From Desulfocapsa sp. (lineage in GTDB: Bacteria; Desulfobacterota; Desulfobulbia; Desulfobulbales; Desulfocapsaceae), in the NCBI GenBank assembly GCA_020717935.1, contig DYDK01000024.1, forward strand, positions 1 to 12,464: DNA of 12,464 nt, given 5' to 3'. The notes under the pieces are model-generated. The model made no database searches, was not told the origin of the DNA, and was given only the letters and a program-made list of their open reading frames with translations. Position numbers and translations under genes: made by a program. Numbering within the stretch: the first letter of the stretch is position 1; every line of letters begins with the position of its first letter. Below are positions 5,453-12,464 of this stretch, in pieces.

Positions 5453-6865
5453 ATGTTATCGGATTTGAAACGAATAATCGACCAGATCAGCAGAGACCGC
5501 GGGTTTGAGAGAAAGCTGCTGATTGAGGCCATAGAAGAGGCTGTTTTGTCTGCCGCACGAAAGAAATTGGGCAGCAGGCGGGAGATTGAGGTTCGATATA
5601 ATGAAGAATATGGTGAGATCGAAGTCTTTCAGTTCCGCACGGTGGTCGAAGAGGTGATGGACGAACAGGCAGAGATCGATTTGGCTGCTGCCCTGGCTCT
5701 TGACCCGGAAGCTCAGTTAGATGATGAGCTTGGTGAAAAAATGGATAATATCGCCGAGTTGGGCCGTATCGCCGCCCAATCAGCAAAGCAGGTCATTATC
5801 CATAAGATGAAAGATGCGGAACGAGATGTTATTTGTGAGATGTTCCAGGATCGTATTGGCGAGGTCGTCAGTGGTATTGTTCAACGGTTTGAACGCGGTA
5901 ATATGATCATCAATCTGGGACGAACTGAGGCCATTTTGCCTAAGGATCAGCAGATTCCCAAGCGATCTTTTAAGCAGGGGGATCGGGTCAGGGCCTATCT
6001 GGTTGATGTGAGAAAGGGAGTCAAGGAGGCGCAGCTGTTGCTTTCACGAACTCATGACGATTTTCTGGTTAAATTGTTTGAGATGGAAGTCCCCGAGATT
6101 GCTGAAGGAATTGTCAAAATCATGGGCGTGAGTCGTGATCCAGGATTTCGGGCCAAAATTGCGGTTACTTCATCCGAGGCTGATGTTGATCCGGTTGGAG
6201 CTTGTGTGGGTATGAAGGGCTCGCGGGTGCAGAATGTCGTGCAGGAGTTGCAGGGTGAGCGGGTGGATATTGTGCACTGGAGTCCTAACCCAGCCACATA
6301 TGCCTATAATGCACTGGCTCCGGCCCAGGTAAGCATGGTTATGGTTGATGAAGACGCCAAGTCGTTATTGGTTATTGTCCCCAATGATCAGCTTTCTCTT
6401 GCTATTGGACGGCAGGGGCAGAATGTGCGTCTGGCCGCCAAGCTTCTGGGATGGCGGATTGATGTCAAGAGTGAACAACGATACGCCAATCTTGAGAATC
6501 CTGGCTATCAATCTTTGCTGGCTCTCAAAGGGGTCGAAGAGGCGTTGGCTGATCAATTGTTTTCTCGGAATATTCTTTCTACTGCCATCCTTGCTGAGGC
6601 CGCTATTGAAGATTTGACGGTGTTGCGGGCCATTGGTGATGAGCAGGCCGTCTATCTGATTCAGGCGGCAAGAAACAGTTTGGGGTTGGATCCAGACGCC
6701 CCCATTATGAGAAAGCGGGTTGTGGAAGAGCTGAAAGAGGAAGGGGATGCCGTGACTGTCGTTGATGGTGAACCTGAGAAACCAGTGTCTGATGATGTTG
6801 CGCCTGAGAGCGAACCCGTTGAGATTGAGCGAGAAGATGAGGCTGGGTCTGACCCGCAGGAATAA
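5453..6865 (+). CDS. nusA: Transcription termination/antitermination factor NusA
   Basis: A 470-residue NusA, which binds RNA polymerase and nascent RNA and governs pausing, termination and antitermination. Start ATG 5453 follows GGGGA (5442-5446), and the protein opens with the typical LKRIIDQISRDRG. Domains: polymerase-binding N-terminal domain (~1-130), S1 (~132-200, GEVVSGIVQRFERGN), KH1 with GACVGMKG at 249-256 and KH2 with AIGRQGQN at 317-324. One helix-hairpin-helix-like C-terminal region (~350-420, LKGVEEALADQL and LRAIGDEQAVYLI) follows, then a very acidic tail of ~45 residues. The stop is 16 bases before ylxR. Confidence 0.97.
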   Translation: MLSDLKRIIDQISRDRGFERKLLIEAIEEAVLSAARKKLGSRREIEVRYNEEYGEIEVFQFRTVVEEVMDEQAEIDLAAALALDPEAQLDDELGEKMDNIAELGRIAAQSAKQVIIHKMKDAERDVICEMFQDRIGEVVSGIVQRFERGNMIINLGRTEAILPKDQQIPKRSFKQGDRVRAYLVDVRKGVKEAQLLLSRTHDDFLVKLFEMEVPEIAEGIVKIMGVSRDPGFRAKIAVTSSEADVDPVGACVGMKGSRVQNVVQELQGERVDIVHWSPNPATYAYNALAPAQVSMVMVDEDAKSLLVIVPNDQLSLAIGRQGQNVRLAAKLLGWRIDVKSEQRYANLENPGYQSLLALKGVEEALADQLFSRNILSTAILAEAAIEDLTVLRAIGDEQAVYLIQAARNSLGLDPDAPIMRKRVVEELKEEGDAVTVVDGEPEKPVSDDVAPESEPVEIEREDEAGSDPQE

Positions 6866-6881
6866 GGAACTTGGCCCGCAG

Positions 6882-7106
6882 ATGGAAACGGGTGTGACAC
6901 TGCCTGTTCGAACATGTTGTGTCTGTCGGATAAAGGCGGAAAAAAAGAACTTATCTCGTTTTGTTCTGGAAGATGGCAAGCCGGTTGAGGACAGGCAGCA
7001 CAGAAAAAATGGTCGAGGGGCCTATTGTTGTCGAAATGAGGGGTGTGGGGTTGCGTTTCTACGGCAGCCCAAAAGATGGAAAAGGGCATTCAGGCTTGGT
7101 GAGTAG
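6882..7106 (+). CDS. ylxR: YlxR/DUF448 family RNA-binding protein
   Basis: A 75-residue DUF448 protein. Conserved features are RTCCVCR near the start, LSRFVLEDGKPVED and the GRGAYCCRNEGC motif, followed by an Arg/Lys-rich end (RQPKRWKRAFR). Proteins of this family sit between nusA and infB in many bacteria; the Bacillus subtilis member has been reported to modulate RNase P (RnpM). The four cysteines in two CxxC-like pairs could hold a metal, though this is not established here. ATG 6882 was chosen because the homologous region begins just after it. The upstream AAGGA (6864-6868) overlapping the nusA stop is slightly far, so coupling to nusA translation is likely. Confidence 0.9.
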   Translation: METGVTLPVRTCCVCRIKAEKKNLSRFVLEDGKPVEDRQHRKNGRGAYCCRNEGCGVAFLRQPKRWKRAFRLGE

Positions 7107-7163
7107 GGATCGAGTTGTGTGTTTGTGAAGGGTTGCGGCAGTGAACAGGCGTTGGGGTAAGCC

Positions 7164-7252
7164 GCCGTTTGAAATAACCTATTCATTTTCATTTCATGAA
7201 CGGTATAATAGGCCGTAAAGAAATGAAAATGAAAGGGCTATTTCTTAACGGC
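7164..7252. repeat. 89-bp imperfect palindrome in the ylxR-infB gap
   Basis: Nested inverted repeats share one centre. Outer arms are GCCGTT (7164-7169) and AACGGC (7247-7252). Next come GAAATAACC and GGGCTATTTC (one mismatch), a perfect 12-base arm CATTTTCATTTC paired with GAAATGAAAATG, and inner ACGG/CCGT closing a loop TATAATAGG. There is no T run after it, so it is not a standard terminator. It lies in what would be the infB leader and could be a leader structure or a small non-autonomous mobile element (MITE-like). Confidence 0.75.
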
Positions 7253-7278
7253 CCCTAAAAGAGAGACGGGAGTAAGGA

Positions 7279-10086
7279 ATGAGTAAGGTAAGAATTTATG
7301 AGTTGGCTAAAGAAGCTGGGATGAGCAGCAAATTAGTGACGGAAAAGTTGCTGGCACTTGGTTACGAGCTTAAAGGAGCCAATTCAACTGTTGATGATAT
7401 TGAAGCCGAAAAGATTCGGTCGTTGCTCTTGCAGGGTTCGAAGACGGGAGAACAGGCAAAGAAGAAAGCCGCCGTTGAAGAGGCCCCTGCTGTGGTACGG
7501 CGGCCAACAGTGATTCGCCGTCGCCCTGTATCTGTCCCCGAAGATGAAGGTGTTGTGGCGCTGGCTGATGATGCGGGCACAGAGGAGAAGGTAGAGATAA
7601 AAAACGAGGTCAAGACTGATGACCCTGCGGTGCTGGCAAGCTCTCCGGTGGAGATCGTTGCTCCCCCTGTTATTGAGTCGCTACCTGAAGTGTCAGTGGG
7701 TACCCCTGCTGATGATGGTGATGAATCTGTACCTGTTGACGCAGATATTAAGGGGCCTGTTGCTCCGGTTATGGTTGATTTCACCGAGCAAAATAAAGCC
7801 TTGCATAAAGAAACACGAGCTTTTCCTGCTGTCCACATTCGCGGCGAAAAACAGCGAACTGGGCATACAGATCGTGATCCGGCAGCGCGAAAAGGATTGG
7901 CTAGGGTGGTTGGGAGTATTGTCATTCCGATTGAAGAGAAATCGTCATCCGAGGAAAATTCGCGCAAAAAAACCGAACGACCAACGGATCGACCTGAAAA
8001 ATCTTCCCGCCCTGCCGCTGGCGGTGGCTACAAGGCAGCAGCCCCATCCATAAAAGCTGGCGTGAAACCGGCGCCGGATACGACGACTGCTGGTGCCGAT
8101 GCTAGTAAAGGCAAGAAAAAAGGGAAGCGAGACGACGAGAGTGATGATGCCGATCAAAAGAAAGGTGGTGCCTGGAAGGCAGATAAGTTGGGCCAGAAAG
8201 GTCGTGGTAAAGTACAGGTGACTCGCTTTGGCGATGAGTATAACTCAGCAACTGGCAAGCGGGGTAAAAAAGGCCGGGGGCGGATTGAGCGCAAGGCGAT
8301 TCAGTCGGTCGTTGAGATGAAGGCCATCAAAAAACGAATTAAAGTTCTGGAGACGATCAGTGTTGCGGATCTTGCCCATCGCATGGGGGTCAAGTCTAAT
8401 GAAATCATTGCCAAGTTGATGGGGTTCGGCGTCATGGCCACTCTCAATCAGGCCTTGGATGTGGATACTGCCATTCTTATCGCGGCAGATTTTGGCTACG
8501 AGGTAGAACAGGGATTTACCGAAGAGATTGGTGTTCAGCAGCTCAATGACCAAGAGGGTGGAGGCGAGCTTTTGCCCCGTTCACCAGTGGTTACGGTCAT
8601 GGGCCATGTCGATCACGGCAAGACCTCGATCCTTGATGCCATCAGAAAGACTGATGTGGCCGATGGCGAGGCCGGTGGCATTACCCAGCATATCGGCGCT
8701 TACCATGTGACTTCTCTGGCCGGTGATGTCACTTTTGTTGATACCCCTGGCCATGCGGCTTTTACCGAAATGCGGTCTCGTGGGGCCCAGATCACCGATC
8801 TGGTGGTGCTGGTTGTGGCCGCCGATGACGGGGTCATGGATCAGACGCGTGAGGCTATTCGCCATGCCCAGGCCGCTGGAGTTCCCATGTTGGTTGCGGT
8901 AAACAAGATTGACAAGGAGAATGCCGATGTGGATCGGGTCAAACGGGAACTCTCTGATCTCGGGCTGGTTCCCGAAGACTGGGGTGGACAAACCATGTAC
9001 TGTGAGACTTCGGCCAAGAAGGGTGTTGGAATTGACAATCTGCTGGAGTCGATTCAACTCATGGCCGAAGTAATGGAGCTCAAGGCCGATGCTACCAGAA
9101 AAGCGAAAGGCCGGGTCGTTGAGGCCAAACTTGATAAAGGGCGAGGCCCGGTGGCCACAATCCTGGTGCAGGAAGGAACCTTGAAGCCTGGGGATTATTT
9201 TGTGGTCGGTCAGTTCAGTGGTAAGGTACGGGCCTTAAATAATGATAAGAACAAATCTTTGACTGAGGCTGGTCCTTCCATTCCGGTGGAGGTGCAGGGT
9301 CTGACCGGTGTTCCCCAGGCAGGGGACGAGTTTATCGTGGTCACCGATGAGAAGATGGCGAGAAGTGTCAGCCAAGCCCGTATTCTCAAGGCCCGCGAGC
9401 TTGAACTGGCATCCGGTTCCAAGGTCTCTCTGGATCGGCTCTTTGAACAGATCAGCGAGACGGAAGTTCAGGAACTTCGTCTTGTCCTCCGTGCCGATGT
9501 GCAGGGAACCTTGGAGGCTTTCTGTTCGGCCGCTGAAAAACTTTCCACCGATGCGGTGAAGGTGCGGATTCTGCACGAAGGTACGGGAACTATTACTGAA
9601 TCTGATATTCTTCTGGCCTCGGCCTCGGATGCCATTATCATTGGTTTTAATGTCAGGCCAACTACCAAGGTCAAAGAGCTGAGCATCCGGGAACATGTGG
9701 ATGTCCGCTCCTATGATGTTATCTATCACGCGCTCGATGATATTAAAAAGGCGATGGTCGGGATGCTGGAGCCGACCTTTGTTGAGGAGGTCATTGGTAA
9801 TGCCGAGGTTAGGCAGCTTTTCCATGTTCCGAAGATTGGCACCATCGCTGGTTGTTCAGTCACTGAGGGGAAAATTACCCGCAAGGCCTCGGTTCGGGTT
9901 ATTCGTGAAGGAGTGGTTCTCTTTACCGGCAAGATTGGTTCTTTACGCCGCGTCAAGGATGATGTCAAGGAGGTCTTGTCCGGCTTTGAGTGTGGTATCG
10001 GGATTGATAATTTTAATGACCTGCTTGAGGGCGATAATCTTGAGGCTTTTGTTCTGAATGAAGTGGCGGCAAGCCTGGGAAGTTAA
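7279..10086 (+). CDS. infB: Translation initiation factor IF-2
   Basis: A 935-residue IF-2, the GTPase that brings initiator tRNA to the 30S subunit and promotes subunit joining. ATG 7279 follows GGGAG (7268-7272). Layout: an IF2_N domain at 1-55 ([21 protein letters not shown]), then a long charged Lys/Glu/Pro/Ala linker (~60-350). A second IF2_N-like domain follows (~355-415, [20 protein letters not shown]), then the G domain with GHVDHGKT at 442-449, DTPGH at 488-492 and NKID at 542-545. Domains II to IV run to the C-terminal fMet-tRNA binding barrel. Length is in the usual range for long-linker IF-2. The 172-base gap upstream contains the large palindrome. Confidence 0.98.
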   Translation: MSKVRIYELAKEAGMSSKLVTEKLLALGYELKGANSTVDDIEAEKIRSLLLQGSKTGEQAKKKAAVEEAPAVVRRPTVIRRRPVSVPEDEGVVALADDAGTEEKVEIKNEVKTDDPAVLASSPVEIVAPPVIESLPEVSVGTPADDGDESVPVDADIKGPVAPVMVDFTEQNKALHKETRAFPAVHIRGEKQRTGHTDRDPAARKGLARVVGSIVIPIEEKSSSEENSRKKTERPTDRPEKSSRPAAGGGYKAAAPSIKAGVKPAPDTTTAGADASKGKKKGKRDDESDDADQKKGGAWKADKLGQKGRGKVQVTRFGDEYNSATGKRGKKGRGRIERKAIQSVVEMKAIKKRIKVLETISVADLAHRMGVKSNEIIAKLMGFGVMATLNQALDVDTAILIAADFGYEVEQGFTEEIGVQQLNDQEGGGELLPRSPVVTVMGHVDHGKTSILDAIRKTDVADGEAGGITQHIGAYHVTSLAGDVTFVDTPGHAAFTEMRSRGAQITDLVVLVVAADDGVMDQTREAIRHAQAAGVPMLVAVNKIDKENADVDRVKRELSDLGLVPEDWGGQTMYCETSAKKGVGIDNLLESIQLMAEVMELKADATRKAKGRVVEAKLDKGRGPVATILVQEGTLKPGDYFVVGQFSGKVRALNNDKNKSLTEAGPSIPVEVQGLTGVPQAGDEFIVVTDEKMARSVSQARILKARELELASGSKVSLDRLFEQISETEVQELRLVLRADVQGTLEAFCSAAEKLSTDAVKVRILHEGTGTITESDILLASASDAIIIGFNVRPTTKVKELSIREHVDVRSYDVIYHALDDIKKAMVGMLEPTFVEEVIGNAEVRQLFHVPKIGTIAGCSVTEGKITRKASVRVIREGVVLFTGKIGSLRRVKDDVKEVLSGFECGIGIDNFNDLLEGDNLEAFVLNEVAASLGS

Positions 10087-10201
10087 CTCTCAAAGGCTCT
10101 CTCAAGTGTTGTTTTTTTGTGGGCTGGGGTCCCCCATTAGGAGAATGCTCTCCCCACCTTTTTGACGGAATAGCTTGTTTTCTTTTTTTGTGGTATCCGA
10201 T

Positions 10202-10621
10202 ATGCGAAGTCCTAAAGAGACATTAAGCTCCATTGGTCTTGGGCCAAAGAGTGAACAAAAACGATCGGTACGGGTGGCAGAAGCGATCCGCAATGAGTTG
10301 TCCATGCTTCTTTTAACAAAAGTTCGTGATCCTAAGCTGGTCTCCGTCGCATTTTCTCGGGTGCAGTTGAGCGATGATCTCTCGTATGCCCGGATCTTTT
10401 TTACTGTTCCTGATGTAAAAAAGAGGCATGTGGATGCAGAAGAGGCCTTGCAGCGGGCCAAAGGATTCATGCGGAGTCATCTGGCCAAGGCGTTGAATAT
10501 GCGGTATACGCCAGAACTGCATTTTGTCTATGATCGTCAGGTTGAAAAGGTGGCAGAGATGGAACAACTTTTTCAAGAAATTGCCAACGAAAGGGGGAGC
10601 GATGATGAACAAAGTTCCTGA
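10202..10621 (+). CDS. rbfA: 30S ribosome-binding factor RbfA
   Basis: A 139-residue RbfA, a KH-fold cold-shock/30S maturation factor that acts on the 16S rRNA 5' end. Recognisable stretches are SVRVAEAIRNELSMLLL, KVRDPKLVSVAFSRVQLSDDL, ARIFFTV, GFMRSHLAKALNMRYTPEL and the closing FVYDRQVEKVAEMEQLFQEI. About 20 extra residues precede the core (MRSPKETLSSIGLGPKSEQK). ATG 10202 was chosen; an in-frame GTG at 10190 and a TTG at 10175 are alternatives, and none has a strong Shine-Dalgarno. A 115-base gap separates it from infB. Its 3' end overlaps the DHH gene by 17-20 bases. Confidence 0.94.
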   Translation: MRSPKETLSSIGLGPKSEQKRSVRVAEAIRNELSMLLLTKVRDPKLVSVAFSRVQLSDDLSYARIFFTVPDVKKRHVDAEEALQRAKGFMRSHLAKALNMRYTPELHFVYDRQVEKVAEMEQLFQEIANERGSDDEQSS

Positions 10622-11594
10622 AGAGATCAGCAGAATTCTCAGAGAACGCGATAATTTTGTCCTTATGACCCATCTTCATCCCGATGGTGATGCCCTGGGC
10701 TCGCTTTTTGGTCTGGCCGAGATTCTGGAAAGGATGGGGAAAAAGGTTTTTCGCTATTTGGAAGAGCCGGTCTCTCATCTCTATGATTTCTTGCCTGGTT
10801 GTCATCTCGGACAAACAGATATCGTAGCGCTACAAAATTTTATGACTGCCGCCAACGGCAATGTTGCCGCCGTGTCTTTAGATTGTGGTGATTGTGACCG
10901 CTTGGGGCGGGAAAAGCGGGAGCTTTTGCATTTGCATCCTTTTGTGGTGATTGATCATCATCGTGGTCATCGTGACTTTGGTGATTTTCGCTGGCTTGAT
11001 TCGCGTCGCTCCTCCACTGGCGAGATGGTTTATGAGCTGGCAATGGCGCTGGGGGAGGTACTTTCGTATGATGCGGCCTTTAATATATTTGTGGCCATCT
11101 CGACAGACACTGGTTCATTCCGGTATGAGAGTACCAGTCCCAGAACTCTGCGGATTGCCGCCGAATTGGTGGAATGTGGGGTGCATCCTGAGGAAGTGGC
11201 AGGGTTGGTGTATGATAATTATTCTCTGCAACGATTACGACTTATGGAGCAGGTTTTGGGTTCTCTTGAACTTTTTGAATCGGAGCGGTTGGCCTTTATC
11301 TCCTTGACTCATAAGATGCTTGCTGATTGTGGGGCAAAACCTGAAGACTCCGAAGGTTTTATTAACTATCTGCGTGCTTTGAGTTCGGTGAAGGTGGCGG
11401 TTTTTCTCAAAGAAACCAAAGAGGGTGGGATATCGGTAAGCTTACGGGCCAAAGGTGGTTGTGATGTTTCCGATGTGGCCGCTGGATTTGGTGGTGGTGG
11501 TCATCGCAATGCCGCTGGCTTTCGTATGTTTGGCCAATCTTTACAGCAGGTGCGGGAATCTGTTCTTGCTGCTTTGAGCAAGGCATTGGGGTGA
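10605..11594 (+). CDS. nrnA: DHH/DHHA1 phosphoesterase, NrnA-like (nanoRNase/pAp phosphatase)
   Basis: A 329-residue bifunctional oligoribonuclease/phosphatase-type protein that would degrade 2-5-nt RNAs and may remove the 3'-phosphate of pAp. The DHH domain has HPDGDALGS (25-33), a VSLDCGDCDR metal motif, VIDHHRGH with DHH at 117-119 and the ISTDTGSFRYESTSPRTLRIAAEL motif. The C-terminal DHHA1 domain carries GGGGHRNAAGF (about 296-306), the substrate-binding GGGH loop. All metal-binding Asp/His appear present. Tandem ATGs at 10602 and 10605 follow AAGGGGGAG (10591-10599); the second has the better spacing. It overlaps rbfA upstream and truB downstream (TGATG), which fits translational coupling. 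Confidence 0.93.
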   Translation: MNKVPEEISRILRERDNFVLMTHLHPDGDALGSLFGLAEILERMGKKVFRYLEEPVSHLYDFLPGCHLGQTDIVALQNFMTAANGNVAAVSLDCGDCDRLGREKRELLHLHPFVVIDHHRGHRDFGDFRWLDSRRSSTGEMVYELAMALGEVLSYDAAFNIFVAISTDTGSFRYESTSPRTLRIAAELVECGVHPEEVAGLVYDNYSLQRLRLMEQVLGSLELFESERLAFISLTHKMLADCGAKPEDSEGFINYLRALSSVKVAVFLKETKEGGISVSLRAKGGCDVSDVAAGFGGGGHRNAAGFRMFGQSLQQVRESVLAALSKALG

Positions 11595-12412
11595 TGGCGG
11601 ATGATGATTTTGCTGAAACGGTGATGGATTCGATCGGTAATGTTGCATGTGGTAATGAAAAATCAGGTGGTGGGGATACATCTTTCGAGTCCGGTGTTTT
11701 TGTCATCGACAAACCTGCTGGCCCGACTTCATTTAAGATGGTAAGCGGTGTTCGGCGGGCCTTGGGAATGAAAAAAGTGGGTCATGCCGGAACTCTTGAT
11801 CCCTTTGCCACCGGCCTACTTGTGGTTTGTGCAGGTCGAGCGGCTACCCGTATGATTTCCATGATGATGAATGGGCAAAAAGAGTATCTGGCCACCCTCT
11901 GCCTGGGGGTTGAAACCGAGACCTTCGATCCTGAAGGAGCAGTGGTGGCTCGGCATCCGGTGGGTTTCTTATCGGCTCAAAGCATCGAAGACTGTCTTTG
12001 CGCATTTCGGGGGGAACAATTGCAGATTCCACCGATCTATTCTGCCTTGAAACACCAGGGAAAACCTCTGTATCAGTATGCACGACAGGGAATTAGCATC
12101 ATCAAAGATCCGCGCCCTGTGTTTATTGAGACCTTGGAAAGGACGGATGGTGGCGGAGACCTTGCAGGTGATGATGTCGTTCAGCTTTCCTTGCGGGTGG
12201 TGTGCAGTAAGGGGACATATATTCGAACTCTGGCTGCGGATATTGGCAAATACCTTGGTTGTGGAGCCCATCTCACGGGCTTGCGTCGGCTCAAAAGTGG
12301 TGGTTTTACCTTGGAGGGAAGTTTTCCTGGTACGGAGTTATTCTTCTCTGATACCCGTCAACGACTCTTGGCAAAGGCCCTCACTGTTGACGATATCGTT
12401 CATTTGTTGTAA
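11594..12412 (+). CDS. truB: tRNA pseudouridine(55) synthase TruB
   Basis: A 272-residue TruB, which makes the pseudouridine at position 55 in the T loop of tRNAs. Catalytic motif HAGTLDPFATG has Asp69 as the nucleophile. Other family signatures are GVFVIDKPAGPTS (about 34-46), QIPPIYSALKHQGKPLYQYARQG, and the CSKGTYIRTLAADIG strand with LRRLKSGGF near the end. About 33 acidic/Gly-rich residues precede the normal start of the fold. ATG 11594 overlaps the stop of the DHH gene; a GTG one codon upstream is also possible. In many related genomes rpsO and pnp follow; here the window ends. Confidence 0.95.
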   Translation: MADDDFAETVMDSIGNVACGNEKSGGGDTSFESGVFVIDKPAGPTSFKMVSGVRRALGMKKVGHAGTLDPFATGLLVVCAGRAATRMISMMMNGQKEYLATLCLGVETETFDPEGAVVARHPVGFLSAQSIEDCLCAFRGEQLQIPPIYSALKHQGKPLYQYARQGISIIKDPRPVFIETLERTDGGGDLAGDDVVQLSLRVVCSKGTYIRTLAADIGKYLGCGAHLTGLRRLKSGGFTLEGSFPGTELFFSDTRQRLLAKALTVDDIVHLL

Positions 12413-12464
12413 TAAGGGCCTGTCCACAAATAACTTGGACATGATTGCGCTCAGATTTAGGTTA
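12413..12464. other. Right-edge sequence after truB with a short dyad
   Basis: Fifty bases follow truB without a recognisable gene start. TGTCCA (12421-12426) and TGGACA (12436-12441) form a six-base stem with a nine-base loop. There is no T run, so a terminator is not supported. The GGGCCTGTCCACAAATAA phrase could be the end of an insertion sequence, but too little is visible. Confidence 0.3.

Noticed and set aside
6365..6979. 204-codon minus-strand frame opposite the end of nusA
   Set aside because: Antisense shadow of nusA and ylxR without start signals or family features.
10120..10165. Terminator between infB and rbfA
   Set aside because: Short GGAGA/TCTCC stem is not followed immediately by a T run, and the GGGGTCCCC palindrome is too small to support a call.

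Overview
The window joins a small accessory region (about 1-4500) to a conserved translation/transcription gene block (about 4600-12412). The order rimP-nusA-ylxR-infB-rbfA-DHH phosphoesterase-truB is common in many bacteria. Combined with secreted DUF1566 (Lcl C-terminal) proteins, dense toxin-antitoxin debris and CATGCG-type palindromic repeats, it suggests a Gram-negative, probably Desulfobacterota (Desulfobulbales-like) genome. That assignment is an inference from gene content and protein flavour only.

Accessory region. Two exported DUF1566 proteins lie at 428-1283 (signal peptide and domain in different frames) and 1834-2358 (intact). Their last ~45 codons are almost superimposable: a 34-nt identical 5' block, 22 codons of equal length, then a 36-nt identical 3' block running past the stop codon. 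Within the 22 codons, 18 of 19 differences fall in codon positions 1 or 2, and all 18 can be explained as changes from adenine in a common template. Every codon that lacks A in both copies, apart from those at presumed mutated AAY sites, is unchanged. This is the signature of variable regions written by a diversity-generating retroelement (DGR). Between the two genes sits an ORF whose first ~25 residues resemble DGR accessory proteins (Avd, four-helix bundle) before it runs into palindromic repeats. No reverse transcriptase or template repeat is in the window, so the locus looks like a broken or trans-served DGR.

Toxin-antitoxin cluster. An intact hicA-hicB pair (2554-3161) is followed by a higA antitoxin with only the 3' stub of its higB toxin (3173-3705). 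A second hicA-hicB pair follows (3887-4470), in which the toxin has lost about six residues around its catalytic histidine. Four copies of a palindromic repeat (centres near 1460, 1600, 2485 and 4504) punctuate the region.

Core region. A tRNA-Gly(CCC) with its own sigma70-type promoter and a following terminator separates the accessory part from the rimP-to-truB run, all on the plus strand. These genes serve 30S maturation (RimP, RbfA), transcription elongation/antitermination (NusA), RNA metabolism (YlxR, the DHH phosphoesterase), initiation (IF-2) and tRNA modification (TruB). rbfA/DHH and DHH/truB overlap, indicating translational coupling. An 89-bp imperfect palindrome lies in the ylxR-infB gap. 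The last 50 bases after truB hold no recognisable gene.
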